A DNA stretch of 64,000 nucleotides from JASLDZ01 sp964242895 (GCA_964242895.1 CAXTBN010000001.1:41406-105405); one strand, 5' to 3'; counted from the stretch's first letter, positions 25,722 through 35,716 are shown. Notes: generated from the letters alone by a model not told the origin. Program-made: numbers and translations.

Positions 25722-27680
25722 TCAGGGTTTCAGGTGCTCGTCGAACCAGGCGACGGTCCGGGTCAGGGCGTCGATCTGGTTCTCGCGCTTCACGAAGCCG
25801 TGGCCCTCGTTCGGGTAGAAGTGGGCGTCCACCGTGCGCCCGTCCGCCTTCAGCACGGCCACCACCTGCTCGGCCTGTCCACGGGGCACGCGGATGTCGT
25901 TGTCGCCCTGAAGCACCAGGAGCGGCGCCTTCGCCTGGTGCATGTAGGTGAGCGGGCTCGAGGCGCGGTAGACGGCCGCGTCCGTGTCGGGGTCGCCCAG
26001 CAGGCCGCGCTGGTACTGCTGCAGGGTCGGCGCCTCGGTCCGGTACATGGTGGCCCAGTCGATGATGCCGTACTCCTCGACGCCTGCGGCCCACACGTCC
26101 GGCGTCTTGGCGACGGCCATCAGCGTCATGTAGCCGCCGTACGAGCCGCCCGTGATCCCGATCCGCTTGGCGTCGACGTAGCCGGTGGAGACCAGGAACC
26201 GCGCGCCGGCCACCTCGTCCGCCAGGTCGCCGCCGCCCAGGTCGCGGCGGTTGGCGTCCTGGAAGGCGCGTCCGTAGCCGGTGGAGCCGCGCGGGTTGGG
26301 CGCCAGCACGAGGTAGCCGCGCGAGGCGAGCGCGATGGCGGTGCGGTTGAAGCTGTCCAGGGTCTGGCCGGTCGGCCCGCCGTGGGGCAGCACCACCGCC
26401 GCGTTGCGGCCGTCGCGGGCGAGGTTGAAGGGCGTCCACAGGAGCGCGCTGACCACCGTGCCGTCGGCGCTGGCGTAGTGCACCACCTGCGACGGCGGCA
26501 GGCGCTCGGGCGCGATGGAGGCCAGGCCGAGCCGCGTCAGCGGCGTCGCGCGCCCCGCCTCCAGGTCCACCGTCCAGTAGTCGAACGGCGTGGTCCCCGC
26601 CTGGTGCGTGACCAGTATGCGCCGGCCGTCGGGCGAGAAGCTCGCCAGGCCCGCCGAGGCCTCCTCGTTCACGCCCGGCGGCAGGGGCAGGTCGCGTGCG
26701 GCGTGGGTCGCGAGGTCGTAGATGTAGAGGGCCTGGCGTCCGTCCACGTTGCGGGTGAACAGCAGGGTGCGGCCGTCGGGCGACATGCCGCCGCTGCGCT
26801 GCTCCCACGCGTCCGGCATCACCGGCGTGATCGTGCGGGCGGCGACGTCCAGCACCGCAGCTTGGTTCGCGCCCGTGGCCGACTCCACGGTCAGCGCCAC
26901 GCGGCGGCCGTCGGGTGAGACGGCCGAGGCGACGCGCAGGCCGCCGTCGTCGGGCGTTAGCGCGGTGGCCGCGCCGCTGGCCACGTCGATCGCATAGACC
27001 GTGCCGTGCGTGCGGTTGAAGTCGGCGCGGTTGGCGATCAGCGTCCGCCCGTCGGCGGTGAAGCCCACGCCGTTCCACGTGCGGTCGGGCGCGGTCTCGT
27101 GGGTGAGGACGCGCACGACGCGGGTCTGCAGGTCCATCACCGCGATGTCGGTGGAGGGGGCCGTCTTGGGCCGGCGGTCGAAGGTGAGCATCCGCCCGTC
27201 GCGGCTGACGATGGGACCCGTCTCGCTCACGTCCGGCGTGTCGGTGAGGTTCACCGCGGGACCGCCCGCCAGCGGGACGGCCCACAGGTCGTAGATCTCG
27301 GCGCCCGCGCGGTCGCTCTCGAAGATCACCCGCCCACCGGCCGTGACCGCGATGCCGGACTGCCGGTCGTCGGACTGCGTCAGCTGCAGGGGGAAGCCGC
27401 CGGCCGCGGGCATGGTCCAGAGGTTGAAGCGCCCGGTGAGGTTGGTCGACATGACCACGCTGCGGCCGTCCGCCGACCAGGTCGCGTCCTGCCCGCCGCG
27501 CACGTAGGAGAGGTCGGCGATCGGCGTCGGCGTGACGCCGGCGAGCGGGGTCGACACGACGCTTCGCGGATCGGTCAGCGGACGGGGCGGCGGCCCGGTG
27601 AGCACGGGCGCGGCATGCGCCGCCAGCGCCGTGGCGAGGAGGACGGCCGCGCCGCCCAGTCGAACCCGAACCGTGCGCAT
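25722..27680 (-). CDS. Exported prolyl oligopeptidase-family (S9) peptidase
   Basis: 652 residues beginning with a signal peptide (MRTVRVRLGGAAVLLATALAAHAAP). The first about 370 residues are a TolB/WD40-like beta-propeller with repeated SPDGR and SRDGR motifs. The C-terminal alpha/beta hydrolase has the nucleophile in GGSYGGYMTL, the acid in LQGDNDIRVP and the histidine in NEGHGFVKREN. Such enzymes cleave short peptides, often after proline or as acylaminoacyl/dipeptidyl peptidases; specificity cannot be called. It is divergent (115 bases) from a large M14 peptidase gene, so the two may share control. Confidence 0.92.
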   Translation of the reverse strand: MRTVRVRLGGAAVLLATALAAHAAPVLTGPPPRPLTDPRSVVSTPLAGVTPTPIADLSYVRGGQDATWSADGRSVVMSTNLTGRFNLWTMPAAGGFPLQLTQSDDRQSGIAVTAGGRVIFESDRAGAEIYDLWAVPLAGGPAVNLTDTPDVSETGPIVSRDGRMLTFDRRPKTAPSTDIAVMDLQTRVVRVLTHETAPDRTWNGVGFTADGRTLIANRADFNRTHGTVYAIDVASGAATALTPDDGGLRVASAVSPDGRRVALTVESATGANQAAVLDVAARTITPVMPDAWEQRSGGMSPDGRTLLFTRNVDGRQALYIYDLATHAARDLPLPPGVNEEASAGLASFSPDGRRILVTHQAGTTPFDYWTVDLEAGRATPLTRLGLASIAPERLPPSQVVHYASADGTVVSALLWTPFNLARDGRNAAVVLPHGGPTGQTLDSFNRTAIALASRGYLVLAPNPRGSTGYGRAFQDANRRDLGGGDLADEVAGARFLVSTGYVDAKRIGITGGSYGGYMTLMAVAKTPDVWAAGVEEYGIIDWATMYRTEAPTLQQYQRGLLGDPDTDAAVYRASSPLTYMHQAKAPLLVLQGDNDIRVPRGQAEQVVAVLKADGRTVDAHFYPNEGHGFVKRENQIDALTRTVAWFDEHLKP

Positions 27681-27795
27681 CGCCGTCCCCGCCCACCCGT
27701 CGCAGAGGGCGAGCATGCCTCCCCCGCGTCCATCCGCAAGGGGGTCCGTCGCCCGGGCTGGACAAGGCGGCCGCGATCCGGACCTGATCGGCGCC

Positions 27796-30561
27796 ATGGC
27801 TCTCCCGCGTGTCGCGCTCCTCCTGGTCCTGGCCGTCGCTCTGCTCCCGCGGCCGGGGCGGGCGCAGCCGGCCGGCGATCCCGTTTTCGCCGCCCATGTA
27901 AAGGCCTGGACCACCAAGCCGGAGTTCACGAGCCCTCTGGTCGACCACCTGCCCGCCGGCGGCGCCGCGCCCTCGCCCCGCGACGTGCTGGGCCACGACA
28001 TCGGCGCGCCGCGCGTGCTCGACCACTACGCCGATCTGCTGAAGTACTACCGCGCGTTGGCCGCCAAGTCCGGGCGCGTGCGGATCGTCGACACGGGCCT
28101 GACTGAGGAAGGGCGGCCCACGGTGGTGGTGATGATCTCGTCCGAGGAGAACATCGCCCACCTCGACGAGAACAGGCGCAACCTCCAGCGCCTGGGCGAT
28201 CCGCGCGGCCTGTCGGAGACCGACGCGCAGGCGCTGATCGCGCGCACCAAGCCCATCTACCTCGCGCTGGGCGGCCTCCACAGCGCCGAGACCGGCCCGC
28301 CCGAGATGCTGATGGAGCTCGCCTTCCGCCTCGTGACGGAGGACAGCCCGCTCATCCGCCAGATCCGCGACAGGGTGGTCGTGGGGATCAACCCGGCGTC
28401 GGATCCCGACGGGCGCGACCGCTACACGGACTGGTACTACAAGAACAAGATCGACGACACGGACGACCTAGACCCGGTGCCGGGCGCGCCCTACTGGGGC
28501 AAGTACATCTTCCATGACAACAACCGCGACATCAACTACACCGGCCTGAGCGCCCAGAACCTGCTGAAATTCTACCTCGACTGGCGGCCGCCCGTGATCC
28601 ACGACCTACACGAGTCGGTGCCGTTCCTCTACATCTTCAGCGGCCAGCCGCCGCAGAACCCCGGCCTCGACCCCATCCTGTACAGCGAGCTGCCCTGGTT
28701 CTCGAACTTCGAGATGGCGCAGCTGAAGAAGTACGGCATGCCGGGCGTGTGGGACCACGGCTATGTCGACGCCTGGTCGCCGGGCTACGTCGCCTTCATG
28801 TCGTCCAACCACAACGGGCTGGTCCGCTTCTACGAGACCTTCGGCAACGGCGGCGCCACCACCGAGCTGCGCCACGTCAAACCGGTGGCCGGGCCGGGCC
28901 AGGACTTCCATCTCGGCGATCAGACCCGGCGCGAATGGTACCGCCCCGACCCGCCGTACGAGACGGTGGAGTGGTCCATGCGCGACAACACCAACTACAT
29001 GGAGACGGGCCTGCTCACCGCCCTGCAGACCGCCTCCACCTTCCCGCAGGAGTTGGTCGAGAACTTCTACCGCAAGAGCCGCAACGCGGTGGAGGACGGG
29101 CGCAAGACGGCGCCCTACGCCTTCCTGATCCCGGGCGACCAGCCGGACATGACGCGCGCGGCGTTGCTGGTGAACCTGCTCCGCCGGCAGGGGATCGAGG
29201 TCGGCCGCACCACCGCGCCCGTCACGCTGAAGGAGGGGACCTTCCCGGCGGGCTCGCTGATCGTCAAGCGTGACCAGCCCTATGGCCGCCTCGCCAAGAT
29301 CCTGCTGGAGAAGCAGGACTTCCCCGACCCCAAGCTGCGCACCTATGACGACTCGGCCTGGACCATGGGCCTGATGGCGCACGTGAAGGTCACGGCGAGC
29401 GCCGACCTCAAGGCGCTGGACGTGGCCGCGGAGCCGGTGGACCGCTTCGAGCCGCAGGGCGCCGCTGCGCCCACCGGGGCGAAGGCCTACGCGGTGCCGG
29501 ACAACGGCTCCATCAACCTCGCGACCCTGCGCTACACCTTGAGGGACGCCGCGATCCGCATCGCCGAGCGCCCGTTCGCCGCGGGCGGCCGCACCCTTCC
29601 GCGCGGCTCCTTCATCTTCGAGGCGCGCAGCTACGACCGGCTCAAGGCGGCCGCGGCGCCGCTGGGCCTGGACGTGGTCGCGCTCGACGGGGCGGTGGAC
29701 GTCCCGACGCACCCGGCGGCGCTGCCGCGGCTGGCCGTGTACAGCACCTGGGGTTCGACGCAGAACGTCGGCTGGGTCCGCTACGCCTTCGACCAGTTCA
29801 AGACGCCGTACGACCTGATTTTCAAGGACGAGGTGAAGCGGGGGGCCCTGCATAAGCGCTACGACGTCATCGTCGTGCCCAGCCAAGGGCGGTCGAGCAA
29901 GGCGTTCGTGTTCGACATCCCGGAGCGTGGCAAGCCGCTGTCCTATGAGAAGTCGGCGCAGTTCAAATTCCTGGGCGACTACGGTTCCTCTCCGGACATC
30001 CGCGGCGGCCTGGGGCTCGCCGGCGTGGAGGAGCTGCGCCGGTTCGTGGCCGACGGCGGCGTGCTCATCACCCTGGGCGACTCCAGCGCCGTGCCCGCCG
30101 ACTACGGACTGGCGCCCGAGGTGGAGGCGGGGCGGCCCTCCGCCGCGTTCTACGCGCCCGGCCCAATCGTCAACGCCGAGGTGGCCGCGCCGGAGAACCC
30201 GATCTTCTACGGCTACACCGAACGCACCCTGCCGGTGCGCTGGGCCAGCAACGCGCTCCTGTCCCTGCCGGCGCGCGACCGGGGCATGGTGCTGATGACC
30301 TTCCCGGGCGGCGCGAAGAACGTGCTGAGCGGGCTGATGACGGCGCCCGACGAGATCAAGGACCGTCCCGCCATCGTCCAGGAAGCTGTGGGCCGCGGCC
30401 GCATCGTCATGTTCGCCACCAACCCGGTCTACCGCTGGCAGAACTTCGGCGAGTTCCGGATGCTGTACAACGCCTTGTTCAACTACGACCATCTCGACCT
30501 GGGCGCGCCGACGAACGTCGTCCCCGCGCCGGCGCCGGCTGAGCACGCGGACCCGAGCTGA
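27796..30561 (+). CDS. Exported M14-family zinc carboxypeptidase-like protein
   Basis: 921 residues with a signal peptide (MALPRVALLLVLAVALLPRPGRA). The M14 domain occupies roughly residues 70-400: zinc ligands His162 and Glu165 in GGLHSAETGPPE, the substrate block NPASDPDGRDRYTDWYY and NRDINY, and the third histidine region VIHDLHES. The remaining about 500 residues, including NVGWVRYAFDQF and a glutamine amidotransferase-like end (VLITLGDSS, GRGRIVMFATNPVYRWQ), are found in large M14 proteins of Gram-negative bacteria and have no known role. Likely periplasmic peptide degradation. An upstream in-frame extension is antisense to the S9 gene and was not used. Confidence 0.88.
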   Translation: MALPRVALLLVLAVALLPRPGRAQPAGDPVFAAHVKAWTTKPEFTSPLVDHLPAGGAAPSPRDVLGHDIGAPRVLDHYADLLKYYRALAAKSGRVRIVDTGLTEEGRPTVVVMISSEENIAHLDENRRNLQRLGDPRGLSETDAQALIARTKPIYLALGGLHSAETGPPEMLMELAFRLVTEDSPLIRQIRDRVVVGINPASDPDGRDRYTDWYYKNKIDDTDDLDPVPGAPYWGKYIFHDNNRDINYTGLSAQNLLKFYLDWRPPVIHDLHESVPFLYIFSGQPPQNPGLDPILYSELPWFSNFEMAQLKKYGMPGVWDHGYVDAWSPGYVAFMSSNHNGLVRFYETFGNGGATTELRHVKPVAGPGQDFHLGDQTRREWYRPDPPYETVEWSMRDNTNYMETGLLTALQTASTFPQELVENFYRKSRNAVEDGRKTAPYAFLIPGDQPDMTRAALLVNLLRRQGIEVGRTTAPVTLKEGTFPAGSLIVKRDQPYGRLAKILLEKQDFPDPKLRTYDDSAWTMGLMAHVKVTASADLKALDVAAEPVDRFEPQGAAAPTGAKAYAVPDNGSINLATLRYTLRDAAIRIAERPFAAGGRTLPRGSFIFEARSYDRLKAAAAPLGLDVVALDGAVDVPTHPAALPRLAVYSTWGSTQNVGWVRYAFDQFKTPYDLIFKDEVKRGALHKRYDVIVVPSQGRSSKAFVFDIPERGKPLSYEKSAQFKFLGDYGSSPDIRGGLGLAGVEELRRFVADGGVLITLGDSSAVPADYGLAPEVEAGRPSAAFYAPGPIVNAEVAAPENPIFYGYTERTLPVRWASNALLSLPARDRGMVLMTFPGGAKNVLSGLMTAPDEIKDRPAIVQEAVGRGRIVMFATNPVYRWQNFGEFRMLYNALFNYDHLDLGAPTNVVPAPAPAEHADPS

Positions 30562-30653
30562 CGGAGGCGCGGCGGACGAGCGGCGTCGAGGGCGTCCGCT
30601 CCGCGGCGGCGGCGCTCACGAGCTGGAAACCGCGGGCGGGCAAGGTCCCGGCC

Positions 30654-31019
30654 GTGGCCGCCCCGCCGCCAGAGTGGATCGCCGCCGCACAGCGCGCGAC
30701 GCTGCGGCTGCGCGCCACCACGCACCGGTCGCGCGGGGCGTCGCACCACGTCTACATCGCCCTGCTCGAGGATCGCCGCCGCGCCTGCAGGTGGGGCCTC
30801 TACGTGGGGGAGAGCTCCCGCGATCCCGACATGCGCTTCGACCAGCACATGACGGGCTACAAGGCGAGCCGCCACGTCCACCGGTTCGGCGTCCGCCTGC
30901 TGCCCGAGTTCGTGGCGCACCTGAACCCCCTGCGGCGCTGGGAGGCGGTGGACCTCGAAGCGGCCCTCGCCGACGAACTCACCCGGGCGGGCATCGAGTG
31001 GGTCGCCGGAGGCCACTGA
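30654..31019 (+). CDS. Small GIY-YIG-like domain protein
   Basis: 121 residues from GTG. The core HHVYIALLEDR...GLYVGESSRDPDMRFDQHMTGYKASR resembles the GIY-YIG nuclease fold in its VYI ... YVG start, the following Arg in the RFDQH segment, and the EAVDLEAALADEL helix with a conserved Glu. The family occurs as single short proteins in alphaproteobacteria and is not characterised. No defence or mobile genes lie next to it. The call rests on motif likeness only. Confidence 0.5.
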   Translation: MAAPPPEWIAAAQRATLRLRATTHRSRGASHHVYIALLEDRRRACRWGLYVGESSRDPDMRFDQHMTGYKASRHVHRFGVRLLPEFVAHLNPLRRWEAVDLEAALADELTRAGIEWVAGGH

Positions 31020-31240
31020 CGCACAGGCGGCGACGGCAGGTTCCGGAGCAGCGGAAGGGCGGTCTGGAGGTCGTAGCTCACCGACCATGTGCAGGGCGCT
31101 ATCCGACGGTCGGCTCCGCCGGGCCGGCGCGAGCACGAGCTGAGCCCCGGCGCTGCTCAACCGCAGGGAGAACCTGGGTTAACGCCGTCCGCCCACGAAG
31201 CTGTTCTATGTGCGTCTCAGTACGGCAGGGGTGATGCGGC

Positions 31241-31840
31241 TTGGAGCACGGTGTTGAGGCTCGGTTCAGGTCCGACCTCGTCGGACATGTGCCCCGCCTG
31301 AGGGCGTTCGCGCGCTCCCTCGCCGGCGATCACGCCTCGGGCGAGGACCTCGCCCAGGAGACCGTGATGCGCGCCTGGCGCGCGCGCGACAGCTTCACGC
31401 CCGGCACCAACATGACGGCGTGGCTGTTCCGCATCCTGCGCAACCAGCACATCTCGCGCCTGCGCCGGTCCCGGCAGGCGTTGGAGGAGGACCTGGAGCT
31501 CACGTCGTGGCGCCTGGCGGCCCCGGACGATCCCTCGGCCGGCGTGTCGCTGAACGACCTGCGCCAAGCCATGAACCACCTGCCGCCCGAGCAGCGCGAG
31601 GCGCTGGTGCTCGTGGGGGCGGCCGGGTGGAGCTACGATGAGGCGGCCGCCTACGCCGAATGCCCGCTCGGCACCATGAAGAGCCGCGTGTTCAGGGCCC
31701 GGCGGGCGCTGGCGATCCTCATCGAGGAAGGACGGGTGCTGCGCGACACGGTGCGCGCCGGCGACGCCATGGGGAAGCTCCTGCGCCGCGCCGCGCTGGC
31801 CGAGACGGCGCGGGACGCCGTCGTCCCGCAGGGCGTCTGA
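31241..31840 (+). CDS. ECF-type RNA polymerase sigma factor
   Basis: 199 residues from a TTG start (in-frame alternatives further in would cut region 2). Sigma region 2 is at about 12-80 (SLAGDHASGEDLAQETVMRAWRA, AWLFRILRNQHI) and region 4 at about 105-160 (LPPEQREALVLVGAAGWSYDEAAAYAECPLGTMKSRVFRARRAL). The region-4 wording is close to the EcfG general-stress group, but no NepR or PhyR gene is adjacent, so subgroup is uncertain. The 221 bases upstream show no gene. It is convergent with a Crp/Fnr regulator gene 17 bases away. Confidence 0.9.
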   Translation: MEHGVEARFRSDLVGHVPRLRAFARSLAGDHASGEDLAQETVMRAWRARDSFTPGTNMTAWLFRILRNQHISRLRRSRQALEEDLELTSWRLAAPDDPSAGVSLNDLRQAMNHLPPEQREALVLVGAAGWSYDEAAAYAECPLGTMKSRVFRARRALAILIEEGRVLRDTVRAGDAMGKLLRRAALAETARDAVVPQGV

Positions 31841-31857
31841 CGCACTCGGCGAAGGCG

Positions 31858-32598
31858 TCAGGCGTGCGCCGGCAGCCAGGACAGGTCGCGCCGGACCTTG
31901 CGGCGCGGCAGCGCCGCCGCGCGACGCAGGGCCTCCGGATCCACCAACTCGATGGTGCGGCCCCGACGCCGGATGCGGCCGTCGCGCTCGAGCCGTCGCA
32001 TGACCCGGCTGACGTGGACCGAGGTCAGGCCGAGGACGTCGCCGATCTGCGGCTGCGTCATGGGCAGGTCGAGCACCGCCGCCTCGTCCGCCGGCTGCGC
32101 CGCGCACAGGCGGTCGTGCAGGTGGACCAGGAGCGAGACCACGCGGCGCTCGGCGTCCATGCGGCCGAGCGAGGTGAGCCGGTCCATCAGGAGGACGCGC
32201 TCCTCCTGCGCCGCCAGGAACAGCACCGCGGCGAGCCGGGGCGCGGTCGCGAACACGTCGCCCAGGGCGGCCAGCGAGATCGGGCTGACGCGGGCGGAGG
32301 TGAGGGTGGTCAGCGTCTCGACCGGGCTCTCGTAGGGCAGGCTCGGCGCGCCCATGATGTCGCCCGGCAGGTGGACCTTCAGGATCTGCCGGCCGCCGTC
32401 GGGCAGGTCGACGCTGCTGAGCACCCAGCCCTCGTGCAGGAAGAAGGGCCCCGCCGCGTGGGCGTCCCCGGCGCCGCGGACGTCGCGCCCCGCGTCGAAC
32501 CGCGCCGCGAGGCCCGCCAGCCGCGCGAGCGCGCCGGCCTCCGTGGCGTTCAGGTCGCCCAATGCGGAGAACCGGTGCGTGGGGACCGCAGACTGCAA
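31858..32598 (-). CDS. Crp/Fnr-family transcription regulator
   Basis: 246 residues from a TTG start preceded by GGGAGGGAGA. N-terminal cyclic-nucleotide-binding-like beta-roll (about 40-130; GGRQILKVHLPGDIMGAP), dimerisation helix, and a C-terminal Crp-type helix-turn-helix (TQPQIGDVLGLTSVHVSRVMRRLERDGRI). No FNR cysteine cluster is present, so it is not an iron-sulfur oxygen sensor. The ligand and targets are unknown. Confidence 0.92.
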   Translation of the reverse strand: MQSAVPTHRFSALGDLNATEAGALARLAGLAARFDAGRDVRGAGDAHAAGPFFLHEGWVLSSVDLPDGGRQILKVHLPGDIMGAPSLPYESPVETLTTLTSARVSPISLAALGDVFATAPRLAAVLFLAAQEERVLLMDRLTSLGRMDAERRVVSLLVHLHDRLCAAQPADEAAVLDLPMTQPQIGDVLGLTSVHVSRVMRRLERDGRIRRRGRTIELVDPEALRRAAALPRRKVRRDLSWLPAHA

Positions 32599-32724
32599 CT
32601 CGTCTCCCTCCCTGATCGCGGGGACGTCTCTCCGGACGGCTCGTTCCCTCTACGTGCGGCGTCGCGAGGCGGATGCGCGCGGGCGCGGCTTGGGCCGTCC
32701 TCGGCTCTGGTCTAGGGTCGCCGC

Positions 32725-34446
32725 ATGCGTGCTGACCGCCTCGGCGAGCTCCTGGTCGGGGAGGGTCGCGTGTCCGCGCGCGACGTGACGGAGGCGCTGG
32801 CGCTGCAGGCGCAGACGGGCGCGCTGCTCGGCCAGGCGCTCGTGCGCGCCGGCGCGCTGTCCGAGGCCGACCTGCTCGCCACCCTGAGCCGCCAGCTGGA
32901 GCTGCCCGTGCAGACGGTCGCGGACCTGCCGCCGCCCGCGGCGGTGGCGAGCTTCATGGCCGAGACCGGGAGCGACCCGGGATGGTGGGCGGGCAAGGGC
33001 GCCGCCGCCTGGCGGACGGAGGCGGGCAGCCTCGTGTGCGCCGCCGTGCACCCGCTCGACCCCATGCTCGGCGAGACGCTGGAGGCCGCCGGCTCGGGCG
33101 GGGCGGAGCTGCGCCTGGCGCCCCGCGCCCTCGTCGACGCCCTGCTGCACGACGCCGGCCTCTCCGGGCCGGGCGTCGCCGCGGCGGCCGCGGGCGGCGA
33201 CGCGTCGCGCCTCCGCGAGCTGGCGGAGGAGGCGCCCGTGATCGAGTTCGTGAACGGCGTCTTCGCCGAGGCCCTGCAGCGCCGCGCCAGCGACGTGCAC
33301 ATCGAGCCGCTGGAGGACCGCTTCGTCGTGCGCATGCGCGTCGACGGCATGCTCCACACCGTGCGCTCCGCCCCGCGCACCGGGTTCGACGCCGTGAGCT
33401 CGCGCATCAAGCTGCTGTCGGCCATGAACATCGGCGAGCGCCGCCTGCCGCAGGACGGCCGGCAGGCCGTGCGCGTGGCCGGGCAGGAGGTCGACCTACG
33501 CGTCTCCTCGCTTCCGACCGCCTGGGGCGAGTCGATGGTGATGCGCCTGCTCGGCAAGTCCACGCGCCTGCCGCAACTGGCCGAGCTCGGCCTCGCGCCC
33601 GACGACGTGGCGCGCCTGCGCGCCGTAGCGGCGCAGCCCAACGGCGTGCTGCTGCTCACCGGACCGACGGGCTCGGGCAAGACCACCACCATCTACCGCC
33701 TGCTGAGCGAGCTGAACGACGGCCGGCGCAAGATCGTGACCGTCGAGGACCCGGTCGAGTTCGAGCTGCCTGGCGTGCAGCAGGTGCGCGTGCGCACCGA
33801 CATCGGCCTGAGCTTCTCCGCCGCGCTGCGCTCCATCCTGCGCCAGGACCCCGACGTGATCATGGTGGGCGAGATCCGCGATCCGGAGACGGCGCGCATC
33901 GCCGTGCAGGCGGCGCTGACCGGCCACCTCGTCATCTCCACCCTGCACACCAACGGTGCGCTCGCCAGCGTCGGCCGCCTGCTCGACCTGGAGGTGGAGG
34001 GCTACCTACTCTCCGACGTGCTGCGCGGCCTGGCGGCGCAGCGGCTGGTGCGGAAGCTCTGCGACACCTGCGCGCAACCCGCCTCGCCCGAGCGGGCGGC
34101 CGCCTACGAGCTCGCGCTGCCGCCCACCGTCGCGGCGCGCACCTTGTCCGAGCCGGCGCGCTGGCGCGAGGCGTGCGGCTGCGCCGCGTGCAGCGGCTCG
34201 GGCTACCAGGGGCGGCTCGGCGTGTTCGAGGTCGCGCCCGTCGGCGGGGAGCTCGCCGCGCGCGTGCGGCGCAACGCCGGCGGCCCGTCGCTGCTGGAGG
34301 CTGCGCGCGCGGAGGGCTTCGTCACCCTGTTCGAGGACGCGCTCCTCAAGGCGCGCGCCGGCCTGACCACCGCGGCCGAGGTTCACCGCGTCGTCGGTGT
34401 CGCCGAGCCGGAGGAGGAGCGGGTCGCGCCGCTCGCCGCCGAGTGA
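32725..34446 (+). CDS. gspE: Type II secretion ATPase GspE
   Basis: 573 residues. N-terminal N1E/MshEN-like domain (about 1-150), N2E, then the hexameric ATPase with Walker A GPTGSGKTT (residues 313-321), the Asp box, Walker B / His box region RQDPDVIMVGEIRD (373-386) and a four-cysteine zinc element beginning at Cys446 and Cys449. It powers pseudopilus assembly from the cytoplasmic face. It is the first gene of the forward block and its stop overlaps the gspF start (GTGA). Confidence 0.96.
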   Translation: MRADRLGELLVGEGRVSARDVTEALALQAQTGALLGQALVRAGALSEADLLATLSRQLELPVQTVADLPPPAAVASFMAETGSDPGWWAGKGAAAWRTEAGSLVCAAVHPLDPMLGETLEAAGSGGAELRLAPRALVDALLHDAGLSGPGVAAAAAGGDASRLRELAEEAPVIEFVNGVFAEALQRRASDVHIEPLEDRFVVRMRVDGMLHTVRSAPRTGFDAVSSRIKLLSAMNIGERRLPQDGRQAVRVAGQEVDLRVSSLPTAWGESMVMRLLGKSTRLPQLAELGLAPDDVARLRAVAAQPNGVLLLTGPTGSGKTTTIYRLLSELNDGRRKIVTVEDPVEFELPGVQQVRVRTDIGLSFSAALRSILRQDPDVIMVGEIRDPETARIAVQAALTGHLVISTLHTNGALASVGRLLDLEVEGYLLSDVLRGLAAQRLVRKLCDTCAQPASPERAAAYELALPPTVAARTLSEPARWREACGCAACSGSGYQGRLGVFEVAPVGGELAARVRRNAGGPSLLEAARAEGFVTLFEDALLKARAGLTTAAEVHRVVGVAEPEEERVAPLAAE

Positions 34447-35666
34447 GCGACCTCGCCGCCCGCTCCTGGCGCTTCACCGCCGTCGGCGCCGACGGCCGCC
34501 GCGTGCGCGACACGGTGGACGCCGCCGACGCCGCCGGCGCCGCCCGCGCCCTGGCCGCGCGCGGGCTCACGCCCTTGTCGCTGGACGAGGCGCACGCCGC
34601 CGCGGCGACGGGCGGCGGCGCGGCGCGCGCCTTCCGCTTCGCCGACCGGGTGCTGGTGCTGCGCCAGCTCGCCCTGATGCTGGAGGCGGGCGTCGACCTG
34701 CTGGAGGCCGTGCGCACCGTCGCGGCGGGGCTGGAGAGTGGTCGCGGCCGCGCGCAGCTGGAGGCCGCCGCCGGCGCGCTGACCCGCGGCGAGCCGCTGG
34801 CCGAGTCGCTGGAGACGCATGCCCCGGGCTTCCCCCTCTACGTCTACGCCATGACGCGCGTGGGCGAGCGCACCGGCAGCGTCGGTGAGGTGATGGGCGA
34901 GGCCGCCGAGCAGATGGCCTACGAGGACCGGCTGCGCCGCGACGTGGTCAACTCGCTCACCTACCCGGCCTTCCTGCTGTGCGCGGGGTTCACGGCGGTG
35001 ATGTTCATCTTCACGCAGGTGGTGCCGCGCTTCGCCGCCATGATCGGCGACGAGCGGCGCGAGACCCTGCCCTTCGCCTCCCGCGCCATCCTGGAGGTCG
35101 GCCTGTGGGCCGACGCGCACATCGCCTGGGTGCTGGCGGGCGCGGCGGCGCTGGTGATCGGCGCGGTGGCGGCGGGGGCCGACGCGGGGCTGCGCGCCTC
35201 GGTGTACGGCGTCGCGCGGCGGGCGCCGCTGGTTGGCGTGGTGCTGCGCGCCCGCGAGACAGTGGGCTGGGCGCGGCTGCTGGCCTTCTCCCTCGACCAC
35301 GGCGTGCAGCTCCTGGACGCCTCGGCGCTGGCGCGCGCCGCCACGCCGCCCGGGCCCTTCCGCGACGGCCTGGAGCGCGCGGAGGGCGACCTGCGCGCCG
35401 GCTTCGCCCTGGACGCCGCGCTCGCCCGCCACACGCCGCTGACGCGCATGGACCTGTCGCTGCTCGGCGCGGGGCAGAAGTCGGGCGCCCTGCCGCGCAT
35501 GCTGGGCTTCCTGGCGCAGGGCTACGACGCGCGGCTGCGTGACACGCTCAAGCGCATGACCGCCCTGATCGAGCCCCTGGCGATCGGGGCCATCTCCATC
35601 CTGGTGGGCGCGGTGGCCCTGTCGCTCGTGCTGGCGCTGTCCAGCGTCTACGAGAACATCGGCTGA
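34443..35666 (+). CDS. gspF: Type II secretion inner membrane platform protein GspF
   Basis: 407 residues starting at the GTG overlapping the gspE stop. Two homologous T2SSF helical domains (about 60-185 and 265-385; FADRVLVLRQLALMLEAGVDLLEA and TVGWARLLAFSLDHGVQLLDA) with three membrane helices (about 170-195, 218-245 and 375-400). The typical ERTGSVGEV and GAGQKSGALP turns are present. It transmits GspE motion to the pseudopilus. Confidence 0.95.
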   Translation: MSDLAARSWRFTAVGADGRRVRDTVDAADAAGAARALAARGLTPLSLDEAHAAAATGGGAARAFRFADRVLVLRQLALMLEAGVDLLEAVRTVAAGLESGRGRAQLEAAAGALTRGEPLAESLETHAPGFPLYVYAMTRVGERTGSVGEVMGEAAEQMAYEDRLRRDVVNSLTYPAFLLCAGFTAVMFIFTQVVPRFAAMIGDERRETLPFASRAILEVGLWADAHIAWVLAGAAALVIGAVAAGADAGLRASVYGVARRAPLVGVVLRARETVGWARLLAFSLDHGVQLLDASALARAATPPGPFRDGLERAEGDLRAGFALDAALARHTPLTRMDLSLLGAGQKSGALPRMLGFLAQGYDARLRDTLKRMTALIEPLAIGAISILVGAVALSLVLALSSVYENIG

Positions 35667-35716
35667 GCCCCACGGGCGCGATCGCCGGCGCGGCCGCGTG
35701 CGCCGGCTGGGCGGCC

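Noticed and set aside
31020..31240. Possible small gene or RNA between the GIY-YIG-like and ECF sigma genes
   Set aside because: Frames here overlap neighbours and have no recognisable content; no tRNA-like or strong hairpin structure was seen. It is treated as a control region.
31241..31840. Calling the sigma factor EcfG, master of the general stress response
   Set aside because: The region-4 sequence is suggestive, but the usual nepR and phyR neighbours are absent and the window does not contain other copies to compare, so only ECF-type is claimed.
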